The position numbers and the translations under genes were made by a program. The notes beneath the pieces are model-generated. The model saw only the letters and a list, made by a program, of their open reading frames with translations. It had not been told where the DNA came from and searched no databases. Of a stretch of 64,000 nt of DNA, positions 18,890-28,768 are shown one piece after another. The stretch's first letter is position 1; each line of letters starts with the position of its first letter. Origin of the DNA: Leptospira andrefontaineae (GTDB taxonomy: Bacteria > Spirochaetota > Leptospiria > Leptospirales > Leptospiraceae); NCBI RefSeq assembly GCF_004770105.1, contig NZ_RQEY01000010.1, positions 62,001 to 126,000 of the forward strand, in the 5' to 3' direction.

Positions 18890-19957
18890 TTAACCTAATT
18901 CGAAAGAACTTACAAACTCTTTGATCAGATTAATATGGTCCACTTCTGGAGAAGGATTTTCCTTACTAGGTTCGTATAAATGTTCATCGAACACATGGTA
19001 ATCGAAAATTTTGAGTTCGAAATCAGGAATAGTAATGATGATATTTTCAGAATGGATATCGAAGATCAGTTTTTCTTCGGAAGCGAGATAGCGGGTTACT
19101 TCAATCACCCTATGGAAATCCAAAGCGATCTTTTTAAGTTTGGATTTGCTGATGATCCCGAATCTATGAGTGTCAAAATTCAATTTCCATTTAGGAAAAA
19201 GTGCATCTTGGATCGGGTTCTGCCTTACTTTCTCATTTAATCGGATGAATTCTTTTAAATGTTTTCCCGGTAACAAATTCTGGTTATCGCAAGGGGTAAG
19301 AGTAACCACTGGAACACCGAAAGGGCTTCTCCTATATCGTAACCCCATAAAAAATCGAGTCGGAAGTACAAGATCAGGGATCAGACTTTTTAATTTCCAA
19401 TAATGAAGTCTCTCTAATCCCAAACGAGCGAACTTAAAACGGATCTCATCCCTTTTAGATTCCCCCCATGCAGATTTTTGCAAATGATGCATTAGGCCGA
19501 TCTCTTCCGTTTTTAAATAACGTTCCAGGTTATTCTGCACTTCCTTATACAAGGAGCCAAAAATAGGGTCGGAAGGTAATTTGGATTTTCCTATCTTAAC
19601 TACTTGGTTCCAGGGAAGTGTATATACGAATTTATAAGACCCTCTTCCTATATAATTTTCAGAGGCAAGAGGCATAAAATTATCTAAAAATTCTCTCCCA
19701 TATCTATGCGTTATACGAAACACATGAGATACTGGAAAAAGTTTTTCGTAAAATTTTCGTGCAAAGCCGGATTGCCTGAGACGGAAGTCGATAGGCAGAT
19801 CCTCTTTTGGGATCTGTGAATCTGCTCGATCCGGATCAAAAAATAATTCTTTATCGAGGCCCTTTTCCAGGATCTCGATAAAACTAGGAATCCCGGGAGA
19901 GTTCCAAAAATTCCGGATCGCCTCTCCGAATTCGCTGAATCTTCCCTTTTTCGCCAT
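18890..19957 (-). CDS. kinase-fold (APH/WaaP/YrbL-like) protein of unknown substrate
   Basis: A 355-residue protein I cannot assign to a named family, but it has kinase-fold landmarks in order: a glycine loop and lysine strand (YIGRGSYKFVY then VVKIGKS, residues ~102-122), a catalytic-loop-like FDIHSENIII with Asp and Asn in place (~305-314), and a metal-binding-like LKIFDYHVFD (~320-329). This spacing fits atypical small-molecule or lipid-sugar kinases. The catalytic residues look intact. It begins 14 bases after the oligopeptide-binding lipoprotein gene, so it may be in that transcript. Substrate unknown; a pseudokinase cannot be excluded. Confidence 0.7.
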   Translation of the reverse strand: MAKKGRFSEFGEAIRNFWNSPGIPSFIEILEKGLDKELFFDPDRADSQIPKEDLPIDFRLRQSGFARKFYEKLFPVSHVFRITHRYGREFLDNFMPLASENYIGRGSYKFVYTLPWNQVVKIGKSKLPSDPIFGSLYKEVQNNLERYLKTEEIGLMHHLQKSAWGESKRDEIRFKFARLGLERLHYWKLKSLIPDLVLPTRFFMGLRYRRSPFGVPVVTLTPCDNQNLLPGKHLKEFIRLNEKVRQNPIQDALFPKWKLNFDTHRFGIISKSKLKKIALDFHRVIEVTRYLASEEKLIFDIHSENIIITIPDFELKIFDYHVFDEHLYEPSKENPSPEVDHINLIKEFVSSFELG

Positions 19958-19971
19958 TAAAATCCCAAACC

Positions 19972-21810
19972 TTATTTGGAATGGTAGTACAAGTCTCTTT
20001 TATAAGTAGGGAGAGCTGTTTTATTCTTCTTAGAATTTTCCAAGGCCTTATCTTTCTCTTCGTCGATCCACCATAGAGACTTGGCTGCACCCTCTCCAGA
20101 ATATCTGGCGAGTGGGTTTTCAGGAGTTCCGAATCTATTCCAGTAAAGTACTCTTGTGGATTTAATTCCCCAAAGAAGAACATATGGAACTTCTTTCGTT
20201 AAGATCTTATCTATCTTCTTCAGGATTTCCGTTCTTTTTTTAATATCGAATTCGGTTTTTTGCTGCTCTATAAGTTTATCTACTTCAGGATTTCTAAAAC
20301 CGTTATAATTATTCTGTCCGTTCTCATTCGCGTATTTGGAATCCCAATGATGTTCAGGATCCGGAAAAGAACTGCCTGCTCCCCAGGCGGCCCAAGTAAC
20401 ATCAAAATCATATTTGTCCATTCTTTCAGACCAGTTAGCAAGATCCGTGCTTTCAATAGTAACTTGGATACCTAGCTCTTTCACTCTTTCCATGAATAGA
20501 GTAAAATATTTCTCCACGCTTCTATCTCTTTCCAAGATATGGATCACGAATTGTTGGCCGTCTTTTTCCAAGAAACCTTTCGCATTCGGTTTCCATCCTG
20601 CTTCTGCAAAAAGTTTTTTAGCAGCTTCTGGATCGTAGTCTATAGCAGGATTCGGTAATTGCCCTTCTTCCCATACGGAACCATAATAAGAATCCGTAAG
20701 TTGGTATTCTCCAAACGCAAGTTTGTCTACCATAAGTTTTCTGTTCACCAAATGAGCGATCGCCTTTCTGATACGAACATCATCGAAAGGTTTTCTTCTC
20801 ATATTAAAAGCCCAACCTTGGAAGCCCGACTTCTTATCATTATAGATCTTTTGTTTTATGATATAATTCTTATCGAAAGGTTCTCCGGTAGTATCTTGGA
20901 CCCAAGTCGCAGCCTTATAGACTGGATATAGATCTATATCACCTTTTTTGAATGCCTGGAATGCAACCGCATCGTCGTTAAACACTTTAAAGATAAGTGT
21001 ATCAAAATTATCCGTTCCCTTATAAAAAGGATAAGCCCTCATCCAATAATCGTTTCTACGTTTCATCTTCACGTAGATACCTTTTTTGGCGGACTGCAAT
21101 TCATAAGGCCCGGAAGTCACAGGGAATTCAAAATTCTCCTTATTAAAATCTTTTCCATTATAATAATGTTCCGGTAGAATAAAGAAATCATAAGCGATAA
21201 ATTCAAAATTTTTCCAATGGATCTCTTTTTGAGTAAATTCGACCTCATATTCATTTACTAACTTTGGAGACTCGAAACGAGAAAGATCAATCCGATGAAG
21301 TGCAGTATTATTCTTCTTATTCATTATAATTTCATAAGTGAATAATACGTCTTTAGCAGTAATAGGTTTGCCGTCGCTCCATCTGGCATTCTTGTCCAGA
21401 TTGAATGTAAAAGTTTTTTTATCGGAAGAGATCTTCCAAGAAGAAGCAAGTTTAGGAAGAGGCTCCAATGTAATCGGATGTCTTTCTAAAAGTGGCTCGA
21501 ACATCTGACCAAAAATCTCAGCAGTGGTGGAAAAATTCTCTAAATACCAGTTCAGAGATTTAGGATACTGATGACTATAGATCCGAAATATCCCTCCCCT
21601 TTTTGCATTAGGAGAAGTAGCAGGATTCGGTTTTCTCAAAGCTTCCGGGATACTGTTTGGATCTCCTTCCCAAGGAAGATCTTCAGTGGCTACGGAGATT
21701 TGGACTTCTTCTTTCTCTTTACATCCGTTTAAAACGAATGTGATTACGGATAATAAAAGTGTAAAATAGCAAATTTTCAGGAATTTGGAATTTCTTAGAG
21801 TAAGGTTCAA
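19972..21810 (-). CDS. family 5 extracellular solute-binding lipoprotein (oligopeptide type)
   Basis: About 612 residues. From the TTG start at 21810 (AAGAGGTG upstream) the protein begins MNLTLRNSKFLKICYF, a hydrophobic core and VLNGC, a clean lipoprotein signal with Cys at residue 30; an ATG at 21870 would add 20 residues before it. The body is SBP_bac_5: SSDKKTFTFNLDKNARWSDG, then AKDVLFTYEIIM, VRKAIAHLVNR-like and DPEHHWDSKYAN segments. Relatives bind peptides or other solutes for an ABC importer. No permease or ATPase genes adjoin, so it depends on components elsewhere. Confidence 0.9.
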   Translation of the reverse strand: MNLTLRNSKFLKICYFTLLLSVITFVLNGCKEKEEVQISVATEDLPWEGDPNSIPEALRKPNPATSPNAKRGGIFRIYSHQYPKSLNWYLENFSTTAEIFGQMFEPLLERHPITLEPLPKLASSWKISSDKKTFTFNLDKNARWSDGKPITAKDVLFTYEIIMNKKNNTALHRIDLSRFESPKLVNEYEVEFTQKEIHWKNFEFIAYDFFILPEHYYNGKDFNKENFEFPVTSGPYELQSAKKGIYVKMKRRNDYWMRAYPFYKGTDNFDTLIFKVFNDDAVAFQAFKKGDIDLYPVYKAATWVQDTTGEPFDKNYIIKQKIYNDKKSGFQGWAFNMRRKPFDDVRIRKAIAHLVNRKLMVDKLAFGEYQLTDSYYGSVWEEGQLPNPAIDYDPEAAKKLFAEAGWKPNAKGFLEKDGQQFVIHILERDRSVEKYFTLFMERVKELGIQVTIESTDLANWSERMDKYDFDVTWAAWGAGSSFPDPEHHWDSKYANENGQNNYNGFRNPEVDKLIEQQKTEFDIKKRTEILKKIDKILTKEVPYVLLWGIKSTRVLYWNRFGTPENPLARYSGEGAAKSLWWIDEEKDKALENSKKNKTALPTYKRDLYYHSK

Positions 21811-21926
21811 AGCACACCTCTTAGGAATGTTCGTGTTCGAAAGCTTCCGGAAAAACCCGATTTCAGGCAAACTTAAATGTAAAATTTTCGATGAAAAGAT
21901 AGAAGGAGAAGCATGATAGCTGATCC

Positions 21927-23960
21927 TTATTTAACCCTATGAGCAAAGACAACGTCTGGGATCCGTTTTAGGTTGCCTAGGATCTCTTTCAATTGATCTA
22001 AATGTTCCACTTCTATCATGAAACGGGCCATCAAAGTATCCTTTTGGACAGTAGAAGCTCCGGCCTCCAGAATATTCGTCTGAGTTCCCGAGATACTTTT
22101 TACCATCTCCAGATAAATTCCCTGGCGATCCTTTGCTTTCACTTCTACTCGAACTGGCACAGGCTCCGTTTGGCCGTAGTCCCAATCCACTGTAATCTGT
22201 CTAAGTTGTTCTTCTTCTCTTTGTTTTAAGGCAACATTACAATTCTTTTTATGGACTGAAACGCCACGTCCTCTAGTCACGAAACCGATGATTTGATCTC
22301 CCGGAAGAGGAGAACAACAACCTGAAAGACGAACTGGAATATCTCTTAGTCCTGCGACCAAAATTTTTCCACCAGGAACTTGACCTTGTTGATGGGTTTG
22401 TTTAGAAACTTTTTCAGAAGGTTTACGTTTAAGTTCCTCTAATACTTCCGCATTTAGAGTAAGTTCCGCTGCACTCTCTGCACCCTGTTCCAGATCCTTG
22501 CTCGTCTCTTCTCTGAGTTTTCTGAAATAAGCGCGTAACTTTTGTCTTGCAGAAGGAGTTTTAACAATACGAAGCCAGATAGGAGAAGGTTTGGATCTTT
22601 TATCCACAACAACTTCTACCTGGTCACCACTACGTAATTCAGTTCGAAGAGGGATCATTCTACCGTTGATCTTAGCTCCCTTACAATGCAAACCCACATC
22701 GGTATGGATTCTAAATGCAAAATCTAGAACTGTTGCACCTTTAGGAAGTTGTATAATTTCTCCCTTAGGAGTGAAAACGAATACCTCGTCCTCATGAAGA
22801 TCGTATTTTAATTCTTCTAAAAATTCCTTAGGATCCAAAGAAGAATCCTGCCAGGTTTGTAAGACTTCCAACCACTTCACTGTTAGATGTCTTTCGTTAG
22901 CATGAGTTTTACCTTCTTTGTAAACCCAGTGAGCAGCGATCCCGAATTCAGCGATCGCATTCATCTCAGCAGTACGGATCTGTACTTCCAAAGGTTTTCC
23001 ATCCGGACCGATCACAGTTGTATGAAGTGATTGATACATATTCGTCTTAGGAGTTGCGATATAATCCTTAAATCTTCCTGGAACAGGAGACCAAAGTGTA
23101 TGCACAATTCCGAGTACTCCGTAACAATCTTTGATCTCATCCGTAACGATACGGATTGCTCTTAGATCGAAAATTTCATCGAAGGTTTTTTCCTTCGTTT
23201 TCATCTTACGATAGATAGAGAAGAAATGTTTTGCTCTTCCTTCTACATTCGCGTTGATCTGGATCTCTGCGAGTCTCTGCTTCAGGATCAGCTGTAATTT
23301 TTCGATATAGTCTTCTCTTTCAGACTTTTTAGCACTGATCCTTTTTTTAATGTCCTGGTATTCTTCCGGAAAGATAACTTGGAATGCCAGATCTTCCAGT
23401 TCCGATTTTACCGAATAGATACCAAGTCTTCCCGCAATAGGAGCGTATAATGAAAGAGTTTCGTTTGCGATCCTTCTCTGCTTTTCAGGAGGTTGGAAAG
23501 AAAGAGTCCTCATATTATGGGTTTTATCTGCAAGTTTGATCAGAATAACCCGAATGTCTTGAATTGTTGCGATAATGATCTTTCGAATATTCTCAGCAGC
23601 TTCCGTCTCTTTGGATTGGCTTTTGATCTGGGAAATTTTAGTTACACCTTCCACAAGTTGAGTGATCTCAGTTCCGAAATCTCGGACCATATCTTCTTTT
23701 GTGTATTTTGTGTCTTCGATCACATCATGAAGGATACCTGCAGAGATTACCTTCTCATCCAGACCCAATTCATATAGAATAAAACCTACTTGAAGAGGGT
23801 GAACAATATAAGGTTCACCCGAAAGACGGAACTGACCTTGGTGAGAATCTTCGGAAACCTTATAGGCCTTCTCGATCATTTCCAAGGCTTCGGGGCCCAT
23901 AGTTTCCCGAACTCCTTCGATTAACATTTCTTTGGTGGCAGGAGCCTTAACAAATCCCAT
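21927..23960 (-). CDS. rel: bifunctional (p)ppGpp synthetase/hydrolase, Rel/SpoT family
   Basis: A 677-residue protein with every expected domain: an HD hydrolase (HPLQVGFILYEL, AGILHDVIEDT, LADKTHNMRTL), a synthetase (LRAIRIVTDEIKDCYGVLG, MYQSLHTTVIGPDG, EVQIRT), TGS (~385-445) and a C-terminal ACT. Both catalytic centres keep their key residues, so it should make and degrade the alarmone, as expected when a single Rel is present. The start at 23960 has AAGGA at good spacing. It follows nadC by 3 bases and is probably co-transcribed. Confidence 0.96.
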   Translation of the reverse strand: MGFVKAPATKEMLIEGVRETMGPEALEMIEKAYKVSEDSHQGQFRLSGEPYIVHPLQVGFILYELGLDEKVISAGILHDVIEDTKYTKEDMVRDFGTEITQLVEGVTKISQIKSQSKETEAAENIRKIIIATIQDIRVILIKLADKTHNMRTLSFQPPEKQRRIANETLSLYAPIAGRLGIYSVKSELEDLAFQVIFPEEYQDIKKRISAKKSEREDYIEKLQLILKQRLAEIQINANVEGRAKHFFSIYRKMKTKEKTFDEIFDLRAIRIVTDEIKDCYGVLGIVHTLWSPVPGRFKDYIATPKTNMYQSLHTTVIGPDGKPLEVQIRTAEMNAIAEFGIAAHWVYKEGKTHANERHLTVKWLEVLQTWQDSSLDPKEFLEELKYDLHEDEVFVFTPKGEIIQLPKGATVLDFAFRIHTDVGLHCKGAKINGRMIPLRTELRSGDQVEVVVDKRSKPSPIWLRIVKTPSARQKLRAYFRKLREETSKDLEQGAESAAELTLNAEVLEELKRKPSEKVSKQTHQQGQVPGGKILVAGLRDIPVRLSGCCSPLPGDQIIGFVTRGRGVSVHKKNCNVALKQREEEQLRQITVDWDYGQTEPVPVRVEVKAKDRQGIYLEMVKSISGTQTNILEAGASTVQKDTLMARFMIEVEHLDQLKEILGNLKRIPDVVFAHRVK

Positions 23961-23963
23961 GTA

Positions 23964-24836
23964 TTAGGTCCTTATATCCAAGCCGAGATCCAAAAATCTG
24001 GTAGTATGAGTCAGGTATCCCATGCTCACTCCTACTCCGGGAAATTCGGACAATGCTTCTAATTTTTCCGGAGTAATACCTCCGGAACATTCTATTAGAA
24101 TTTTAGGATTTTTTTCTTTTACCCTTTGGAAGGCTTTGCGCGTATCAGGTATATTAAAATTATCTAACATTAAAACGTCTGGTTCCGCCTCGAGTGCATC
24201 TTCCAGTTGGTCCAAGGAATCTATTTCTAATTCCACCATTCTGCCCGGAAAATTGGATCTGATCTTTCCTACAGGGATTTTTGCAGATCCGAATAAAGCC
24301 AAATGATTGTCTTTGATCATCGCCATTTCAGAAAGATCCAATCTATGGTTGGAACCTCCCCCGCAATACACAGCATACTTTGCAAGTTTTCTGTAACCTG
24401 GCAGGGTCTTTCTGGTATCCAGGATCATTATACCCTTTGACCCGTACTGATCTACGATCTTTCTAGTAGAAGTGGAAATACCGGAAAGATATTGTAAGAA
24501 GTTTAGAAGGATTCTTTCTACGCGCAACATGGAGAGAAGACTGCCTTGGATCTCTGCGATCTTATCTCCTTTGACGAATTTTTCTCCGTCTTTAAAGAAG
24601 AAGTTAAATTGCAAATCTCCATCGGAAAGTTTGGATAATACTTCAGCGACTCCGCTTCCGCAGAGAATACCTTCTTCTCTTGCGTTTAAATATGCGACCG
24701 ACTTTTGATCTGGAGAGAATAAGGATACGGACGTTATATCTTGGTCAGGACAATCCTCGTCCCATGCCATTTTCGCGAGAGGAAAATAATCCGCTGCGCT
24801 CGTCTCTGATATAGGCTTAGTATAAGCCCTCTTCAC
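23964..24836 (-). CDS. nadC: nicotinate-nucleotide pyrophosphorylase (carboxylating)
   Basis: A 290-residue quinolinate phosphoribosyltransferase that turns quinolinate and PRPP into nicotinate mononucleotide in de novo NAD synthesis. Motifs: DITSVSLF, RILLNFLQYLSGIST, DTRKTLPGYRKLAKYAVYCGG (shortened here to its core), HRLDLSEMAMIKDNH and ECSGGI near the C-terminus. Length is normal. The start is a GTG at 24836 with GGTGAA upstream. nadA and nadB are not in the window. Confidence 0.95.
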   Translation of the reverse strand: MKRAYTKPISETSAADYFPLAKMAWDEDCPDQDITSVSLFSPDQKSVAYLNAREEGILCGSGVAEVLSKLSDGDLQFNFFFKDGEKFVKGDKIAEIQGSLLSMLRVERILLNFLQYLSGISTSTRKIVDQYGSKGIMILDTRKTLPGYRKLAKYAVYCGGGSNHRLDLSEMAMIKDNHLALFGSAKIPVGKIRSNFPGRMVELEIDSLDQLEDALEAEPDVLMLDNFNIPDTRKAFQRVKEKNPKILIECSGGITPEKLEALSEFPGVGVSMGYLTHTTRFLDLGLDIRT

Positions 24837-24912
24837 TTGGAATTCACCGCTAAGTAAAACTGTTTCGAATAATAAATGAGGATCAAGCGGAATTCTAGAT
24901 TTTCAAACTATA

Positions 24913-24946
24913 GAAAAAAGAAAGGCCCGGAAAAATCCGAGCCTCG
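24913..24946 (-). terminator. rho-independent terminator after the LysM lipoprotein gene
   Basis: On the minus strand AGGCTCGGA, a TTTT loop and TCCGGGCCT form a 9-bp stem with one mismatch, followed by TTCTTTTTT. It lies 35 bases past the LysM gene stop. Confidence 0.8.
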
Positions 24947-24980
24947 CATTTGTTAGAGTCGCTAAAATATTAGACTTATA

Positions 24981-26573
24981 TTAACGAGCTTCTTCGTCGC
25001 TTTCCTGTTCACCGGAATCAGAAGGTTGCTCACTTTCTGTAGAAGGTGCCGGAGTAGAAGGCTCTTCTTCTTCCGGTTCTTGCTCAGAAGTGGAAGCAGG
25101 AGGAGTTGTAGTCTCTTCCTTCTTCTCTTCTGGAGTAGAAGCTTCTACTTTGTCGCTTCCAGTCTGCTTTTTAGGAGCTTTTTTAGGATCGAACTTAGTA
25201 GATCCTTTAGCAGGAGGAATTAACAATACTTGTTTTGGATAGATCAAGTTTGCATTTCTGATCTTGCTACGGTTCGCTTCGTAGATACGTTTCCAAAGTT
25301 TAGAAGTACCGTAATGTTGTTTGTAAGCGGCAATTCTCCAGAGGCAATCTGCAGGAATTTTCTTACGAACTACGTATTTTTTCCAACCTTCAGGAAGTTC
25401 TCCGGAAGAAGAAGCAGTTGAATCTTCTCCTTTTTTGGTGGAAGAAGTGGAATCTCCTGCATCACCTTTGCGACCTGCTACTGAAGATCCAGTGCGTAAT
25501 CTTTCTGCGATATCATCAGACTGATCTACTACGATACGAGAAAGTCTGATCGCTTCTTCTGATCTACCGATAGAATCTTCGTATTTTTCGGAAGAATATA
25601 ACTCTTCTGCGGAAACTAAAGACTCATCCGCCGCTTTTAAGTTCTCATCAGCTCTTTGGTAAGAAGTTTGGAGATCTTTGCTGGATTTCAGTTTGGATTG
25701 ATCAATTCCAGCTAGTTTATCCTTAGCTTTTCCGATAGAATCTTTCGCTTCTACCTTTTTCTTAAGCGCGTAAGCTTGGATATTTTTTGCTACAAGTTCT
25801 GCTGATTTTTTGCGGATATCATCGACTTCGGAATAACCTTCTTTGATTTTTCCTTCGTCAATCTTACCTTTTGCAGCATTCAAACGTTCTCTTGTTTGAG
25901 CTACTTCTGGGTCTTGGCCGCCTGCATATCTGTCCGCATCATCCAGATTTTTTTCGATATCTGCAAGAGAATCGATTAGCTGTTGTTTTTGGGAAAGAGC
26001 CAAAGACTTAGCATCAGTTGCTGCCTTTTTGGACTCCAGATATTTTTTATTACTTTGTTCGTACTGATCGAAAGCAGCAAGACGAGTCTTAAGTTTTGCA
26101 TCGTCTCCGGATTCCTTAGGATAGGATTCCAAAGTGCGGTCTGCATTGTCTCTAAGAGTGTCCCCTTCTTTCTTAAGTTCTACTGCATTATTATAAGGTT
26201 CTGCAGCAAGTTGAGAAGCATAAGCCTCATCCGCTTCGTTGATAGCGGTATTAGCTTGTGTTTTTGACTCCTCAGTCAATTGAGGATAAGATTTTTCTAA
26301 TGCATCATATGCTTTACTTTTTGCATATTCGGCACTTTTTTTAGTCTCGCCCAAATCTTCGTTAGAAGCTTTTTCATGAGCGGTCAAAAGACTTTTGCGA
26401 GCTTCTTCGAATTCTCCGGAAGCGTATCTTTCTGCGCCTGCATCTTTAGCGCGAGTGATAGCGGTTTTTGCTTCCGCCAATTCTTTTACGGGTAGTTCCG
26501 AACCACAAGCAACTAAGAATCCTAAAACTCCCAGTACCAATGATGGGAACGATATAGCTCGAAAAGTTTTCAT
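24981..26573 (-). CDS. LysM lipoprotein with long coiled-coil region
   Basis: A 530-residue protein. The signal ends in FLVACGS, with the lipidated Cys at residue 23. An Ala/Glu/Lys-rich helical segment (residues ~28-390) begins with a DUF4398-like stretch (AKTAITRAKDAGAERYASGE) and has heptad-like periodicity. A LysM domain follows at ~408-455 (ADCLWRIAAYKQHYG, ending in YPKQVLLIPPA), then ~70 residues rich in Glu, Ser, Thr and Pro. It probably tethers a lipid-anchored helix to peptidoglycan. A terminator follows the gene; the STAS gene lies 44 bases upstream on the same strand. Confidence 0.9.
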   Translation of the reverse strand: MKTFRAISFPSLVLGVLGFLVACGSELPVKELAEAKTAITRAKDAGAERYASGEFEEARKSLLTAHEKASNEDLGETKKSAEYAKSKAYDALEKSYPQLTEESKTQANTAINEADEAYASQLAAEPYNNAVELKKEGDTLRDNADRTLESYPKESGDDAKLKTRLAAFDQYEQSNKKYLESKKAATDAKSLALSQKQQLIDSLADIEKNLDDADRYAGGQDPEVAQTRERLNAAKGKIDEGKIKEGYSEVDDIRKKSAELVAKNIQAYALKKKVEAKDSIGKAKDKLAGIDQSKLKSSKDLQTSYQRADENLKAADESLVSAEELYSSEKYEDSIGRSEEAIRLSRIVVDQSDDIAERLRTGSSVAGRKGDAGDSTSSTKKGEDSTASSSGELPEGWKKYVVRKKIPADCLWRIAAYKQHYGTSKLWKRIYEANRSKIRNANLIYPKQVLLIPPAKGSTKFDPKKAPKKQTGSDKVEASTPEEKKEETTTPPASTSEQEPEEEEPSTPAPSTESEQPSDSGEQESDEEAR

Positions 26574-26617
26574 TTGTTTTGCACCAGCCAGAGGATCGTT
26601 AAAAAAGTGTGCCTTAC

Positions 26618-26953
26618 TTATTTGAAGGCAGCGACTGCATCAGCTTCGTTATCAAAGATCTCGAAGAATGACGTTAATTTAGTTAATTCAAATACCTTTC
26701 TTACGGAACCCGCAACATTGATAATCTTAAGTCCGCCCTGGTATTTTTTTAAGTTAGAGAGGCTGGAAATCAAAGCACCGATTCCGGATGAGTCGATATA
26801 AGAGACCTTTTCCAGATTGATAATAGTATAGTATTTCTGCTCTTCAATGAGCTTTGCGATCACATCCTTAATCTCAGGGGCGTTGTATAAATCGATCTCC
26901 CCATTGATGTCCAGAATTACGATGTTACCGCTTTCCCTTCTGGTGATTTCCAT
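26618..26953 (-). CDS. STAS-domain anti-sigma factor antagonist
   Basis: A 111-residue single STAS domain of the SpoIIAA/RsbV type. VSYIDSSGIGALISSL carries the conserved DSSG with the phosphorylatable Ser (~residue 57), and the C-terminal helix is standard. It is more canonical than the STAS protein at 6369-6710. Role inferred: sequestering an anti-sigma kinase when dephosphorylated. GGAG lies 14 bases upstream of the ATG, rather far. It sits between tgt (69 bases upstream) and the LysM gene. Confidence 0.93.
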   Translation of the reverse strand: MEITRRESGNIVILDINGEIDLYNAPEIKDVIAKLIEEQKYYTIINLEKVSYIDSSGIGALISSLSNLKKYQGGLKIINVAGSVRKVFELTKLTSFFEIFDNEADAVAAFK

Positions 26954-27022
26954 AAAAAATCAGCAACTCCTTTCTTTATCTGTTTGAACCATCCTACAAT
27001 AGGGGGGTCATTCTCTATATAG

Positions 27023-28147
27023 TCAACGAGAAATTTCCGGTGTTTCGTACAAATTTTTCCATTTAACAAAAAACTCGCTGAAATTTCCAACTTCGATGGA
27101 ATGTCGAAGTTCTTTCATGAACTTTTTCATAAAATGCAAATTATGGTACGTGCTCAAGGAAAATGCACTTAGCTCTTTCACGTGATGTAGGTGTCTGATA
27201 TACCCAATACTGTATCTTTTACACACTTTGCATTCGCATTCCGGGTCCATCGGCTGATCTAAGAGCTTCCATTTTTCATTTCTGAGATTCACTTTTCCTT
27301 GAGAGGTGAACACTTGCCCATTTCTAGCGTTGCGGGTCGGAAGAACGCAGTCAAACATATCGACTCCGTTTCGAACTCCTTCCAAAATATCCGGAACAGT
27401 TCCTACTCCCATCAGATATAATGGTCTAGTCCTATCGGTGTACGAGGAAATTCCTTCCATAGTTCTGATAAAATCAGGTCTGGGTTCTCCCACGGAGAGA
27501 CCTCCGATCGCAATTCCGGAGAATGGAAGTGAGCGGATCTTGTCCAAACTCTCTAATCTCAGATCTAAATTGGTTCCGCCTTGGAAAATTCCGAATAGAA
27601 ATTGATTACGTTTGTCTTTCTCCCAGTAATTCACAGCTTCTTCTGCCCAACGATGAGTCCTGTCTAGAGCATCTTTTATACGCGAAACAGTTCCATCTCC
27701 AGGAGGACAATCGTCCAGAACCATCATGATGTCAGAGCCGATCGCTCGTTGGATATCGATCACTTTCTGTGGAGTGAAAAAATGAGGACTTCCGTCGATA
27801 TGAGAGCGAAACTCCACACCTTCTTGTTTAAATTTTACCAGAGAATTCAGACTGAAAACTTGGAAACCACCGCTGTCAGTGAGCAGAGCTTTTTTATAAG
27901 AAACGAAATTTTTCAGCCCGCCAAATTTCTCTAGGACCTCTGTGCCGGGACGAAGATAAAGATGATAGGTATTTCCTAAGATCAGTTCGTAACCTAACTC
28001 GTCTATATCGTCAGAGTCCAGGGATTTGACTGCACCTCTTGTGCCCACAGGCATGAATACAGGTGTTGGAATTTCGATTCCGTTGAGAGATAATACTCCG
28101 GTTCTAGCGAAAGAATGTGTGTCTGAAACTCTGGATCTATAGATCAT
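27023..28147 (-). CDS. tgt: tRNA-guanine transglycosylase (queuine tRNA-ribosyltransferase)
   Basis: A 374-residue TGT that exchanges guanine-34 for a queuine precursor in tRNAs with GUN anticodons. Motifs: [51 protein letters not shown] (nucleophile Asp) and the zinc cluster CECKVCKR followed by a downstream His. The start is placed at 28147 because its ATG overlaps the fur-family stop (ATGA); a TTG at 28177 would add 10 residues. Overlap with a metal regulator gene is unusual for tgt. Confidence 0.97.
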   Translation of the reverse strand: MIYRSRVSDTHSFARTGVLSLNGIEIPTPVFMPVGTRGAVKSLDSDDIDELGYELILGNTYHLYLRPGTEVLEKFGGLKNFVSYKKALLTDSGGFQVFSLNSLVKFKQEGVEFRSHIDGSPHFFTPQKVIDIQRAIGSDIMMVLDDCPPGDGTVSRIKDALDRTHRWAEEAVNYWEKDKRNQFLFGIFQGGTNLDLRLESLDKIRSLPFSGIAIGGLSVGEPRPDFIRTMEGISSYTDRTRPLYLMGVGTVPDILEGVRNGVDMFDCVLPTRNARNGQVFTSQGKVNLRNEKWKLLDQPMDPECECKVCKRYSIGYIRHLHHVKELSAFSLSTYHNLHFMKKFMKELRHSIEVGNFSEFFVKWKNLYETPEISR

Positions 28148-28632
28148 TTTTTGTTCGGACAATTCGGATCCAAACAAGTGCCGTAAATATTCAAGCTATG
28201 ACCAGTGATCTTAAATCCGTTGCTTGCAGCAGCCTGCTCTTGCAACTGTTCGATCCTCTCGTCCATGAATTCTACGATCCTGCCGCAGTCTCCACAGATG
28301 ATATGATCGTGATGAGTATGACCTATAATATGTTCGTAATACTTATAATCTTGTCCGAAATTATGCTCTTGCAATAACTTCGCTTCTACCATGATAGAGA
28401 GAATCCTATAAATGGTGGCCTTGGAAATTTTATCCCTCTGGTCCTTGAATTCTTCCAGTAGGCTTTCCGCGGTAAAGTGATTGTGCAGGGAGAAAATACG
28501 TTCTGCGACTAACATCCTTTGGTTGGTGATCTTTAGCCCCTTCTTCTGCAAGTAGTCAGAAAAAGTTTTCATCTCCATCCGGATGGAATCGTCTACGGTT
28601 TTCAGAATTTCAGTTTCTCGGTCTTTGTTCAT
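28144..28632 (-). CDS. Fur-family metalloregulator
   Basis: A 162-residue protein: N-terminal winged helix ([14 protein letters not shown], then [14 protein letters not shown]), then the metal-rich segment [18 protein letters not shown] with a CxxC zinc site, and a second pair in TCLDPNCP. The residue in RIVEF that is Asp in PerR-type peroxide sensors is Glu here, favouring an iron-type Fur over PerR; this is inference. The stop overlaps the tgt start (ATGA), so both are probably made from one mRNA. The 136-base upstream spacer presumably holds the promoter. Confidence 0.92.
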   Translation of the reverse strand: MNKDRETEILKTVDDSIRMEMKTFSDYLQKKGLKITNQRMLVAERIFSLHNHFTAESLLEEFKDQRDKISKATIYRILSIMVEAKLLQEHNFGQDYKYYEHIIGHTHHDHIICGDCGRIVEFMDERIEQLQEQAAASNGFKITGHSLNIYGTCLDPNCPNKK

Positions 28633-28768
28633 TTTTCAGGAGGAATGGAATTCACTTGCAGAATTTTCCTTTCGGATCAAGGAATCTGAGTGTCCACATT
28701 CTTTTCCACAATTTAAGATCCGGATATAAGATTTATCAAGTGGAATTTCATTTTTAGGAAATGAAATA

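Noticed and set aside
28745..28768. ATTTCATTT...AAATGAAAT hairpin after the LptE-like gene
   Set aside because: AT-only stem without a T-run; too weak to call a terminator.
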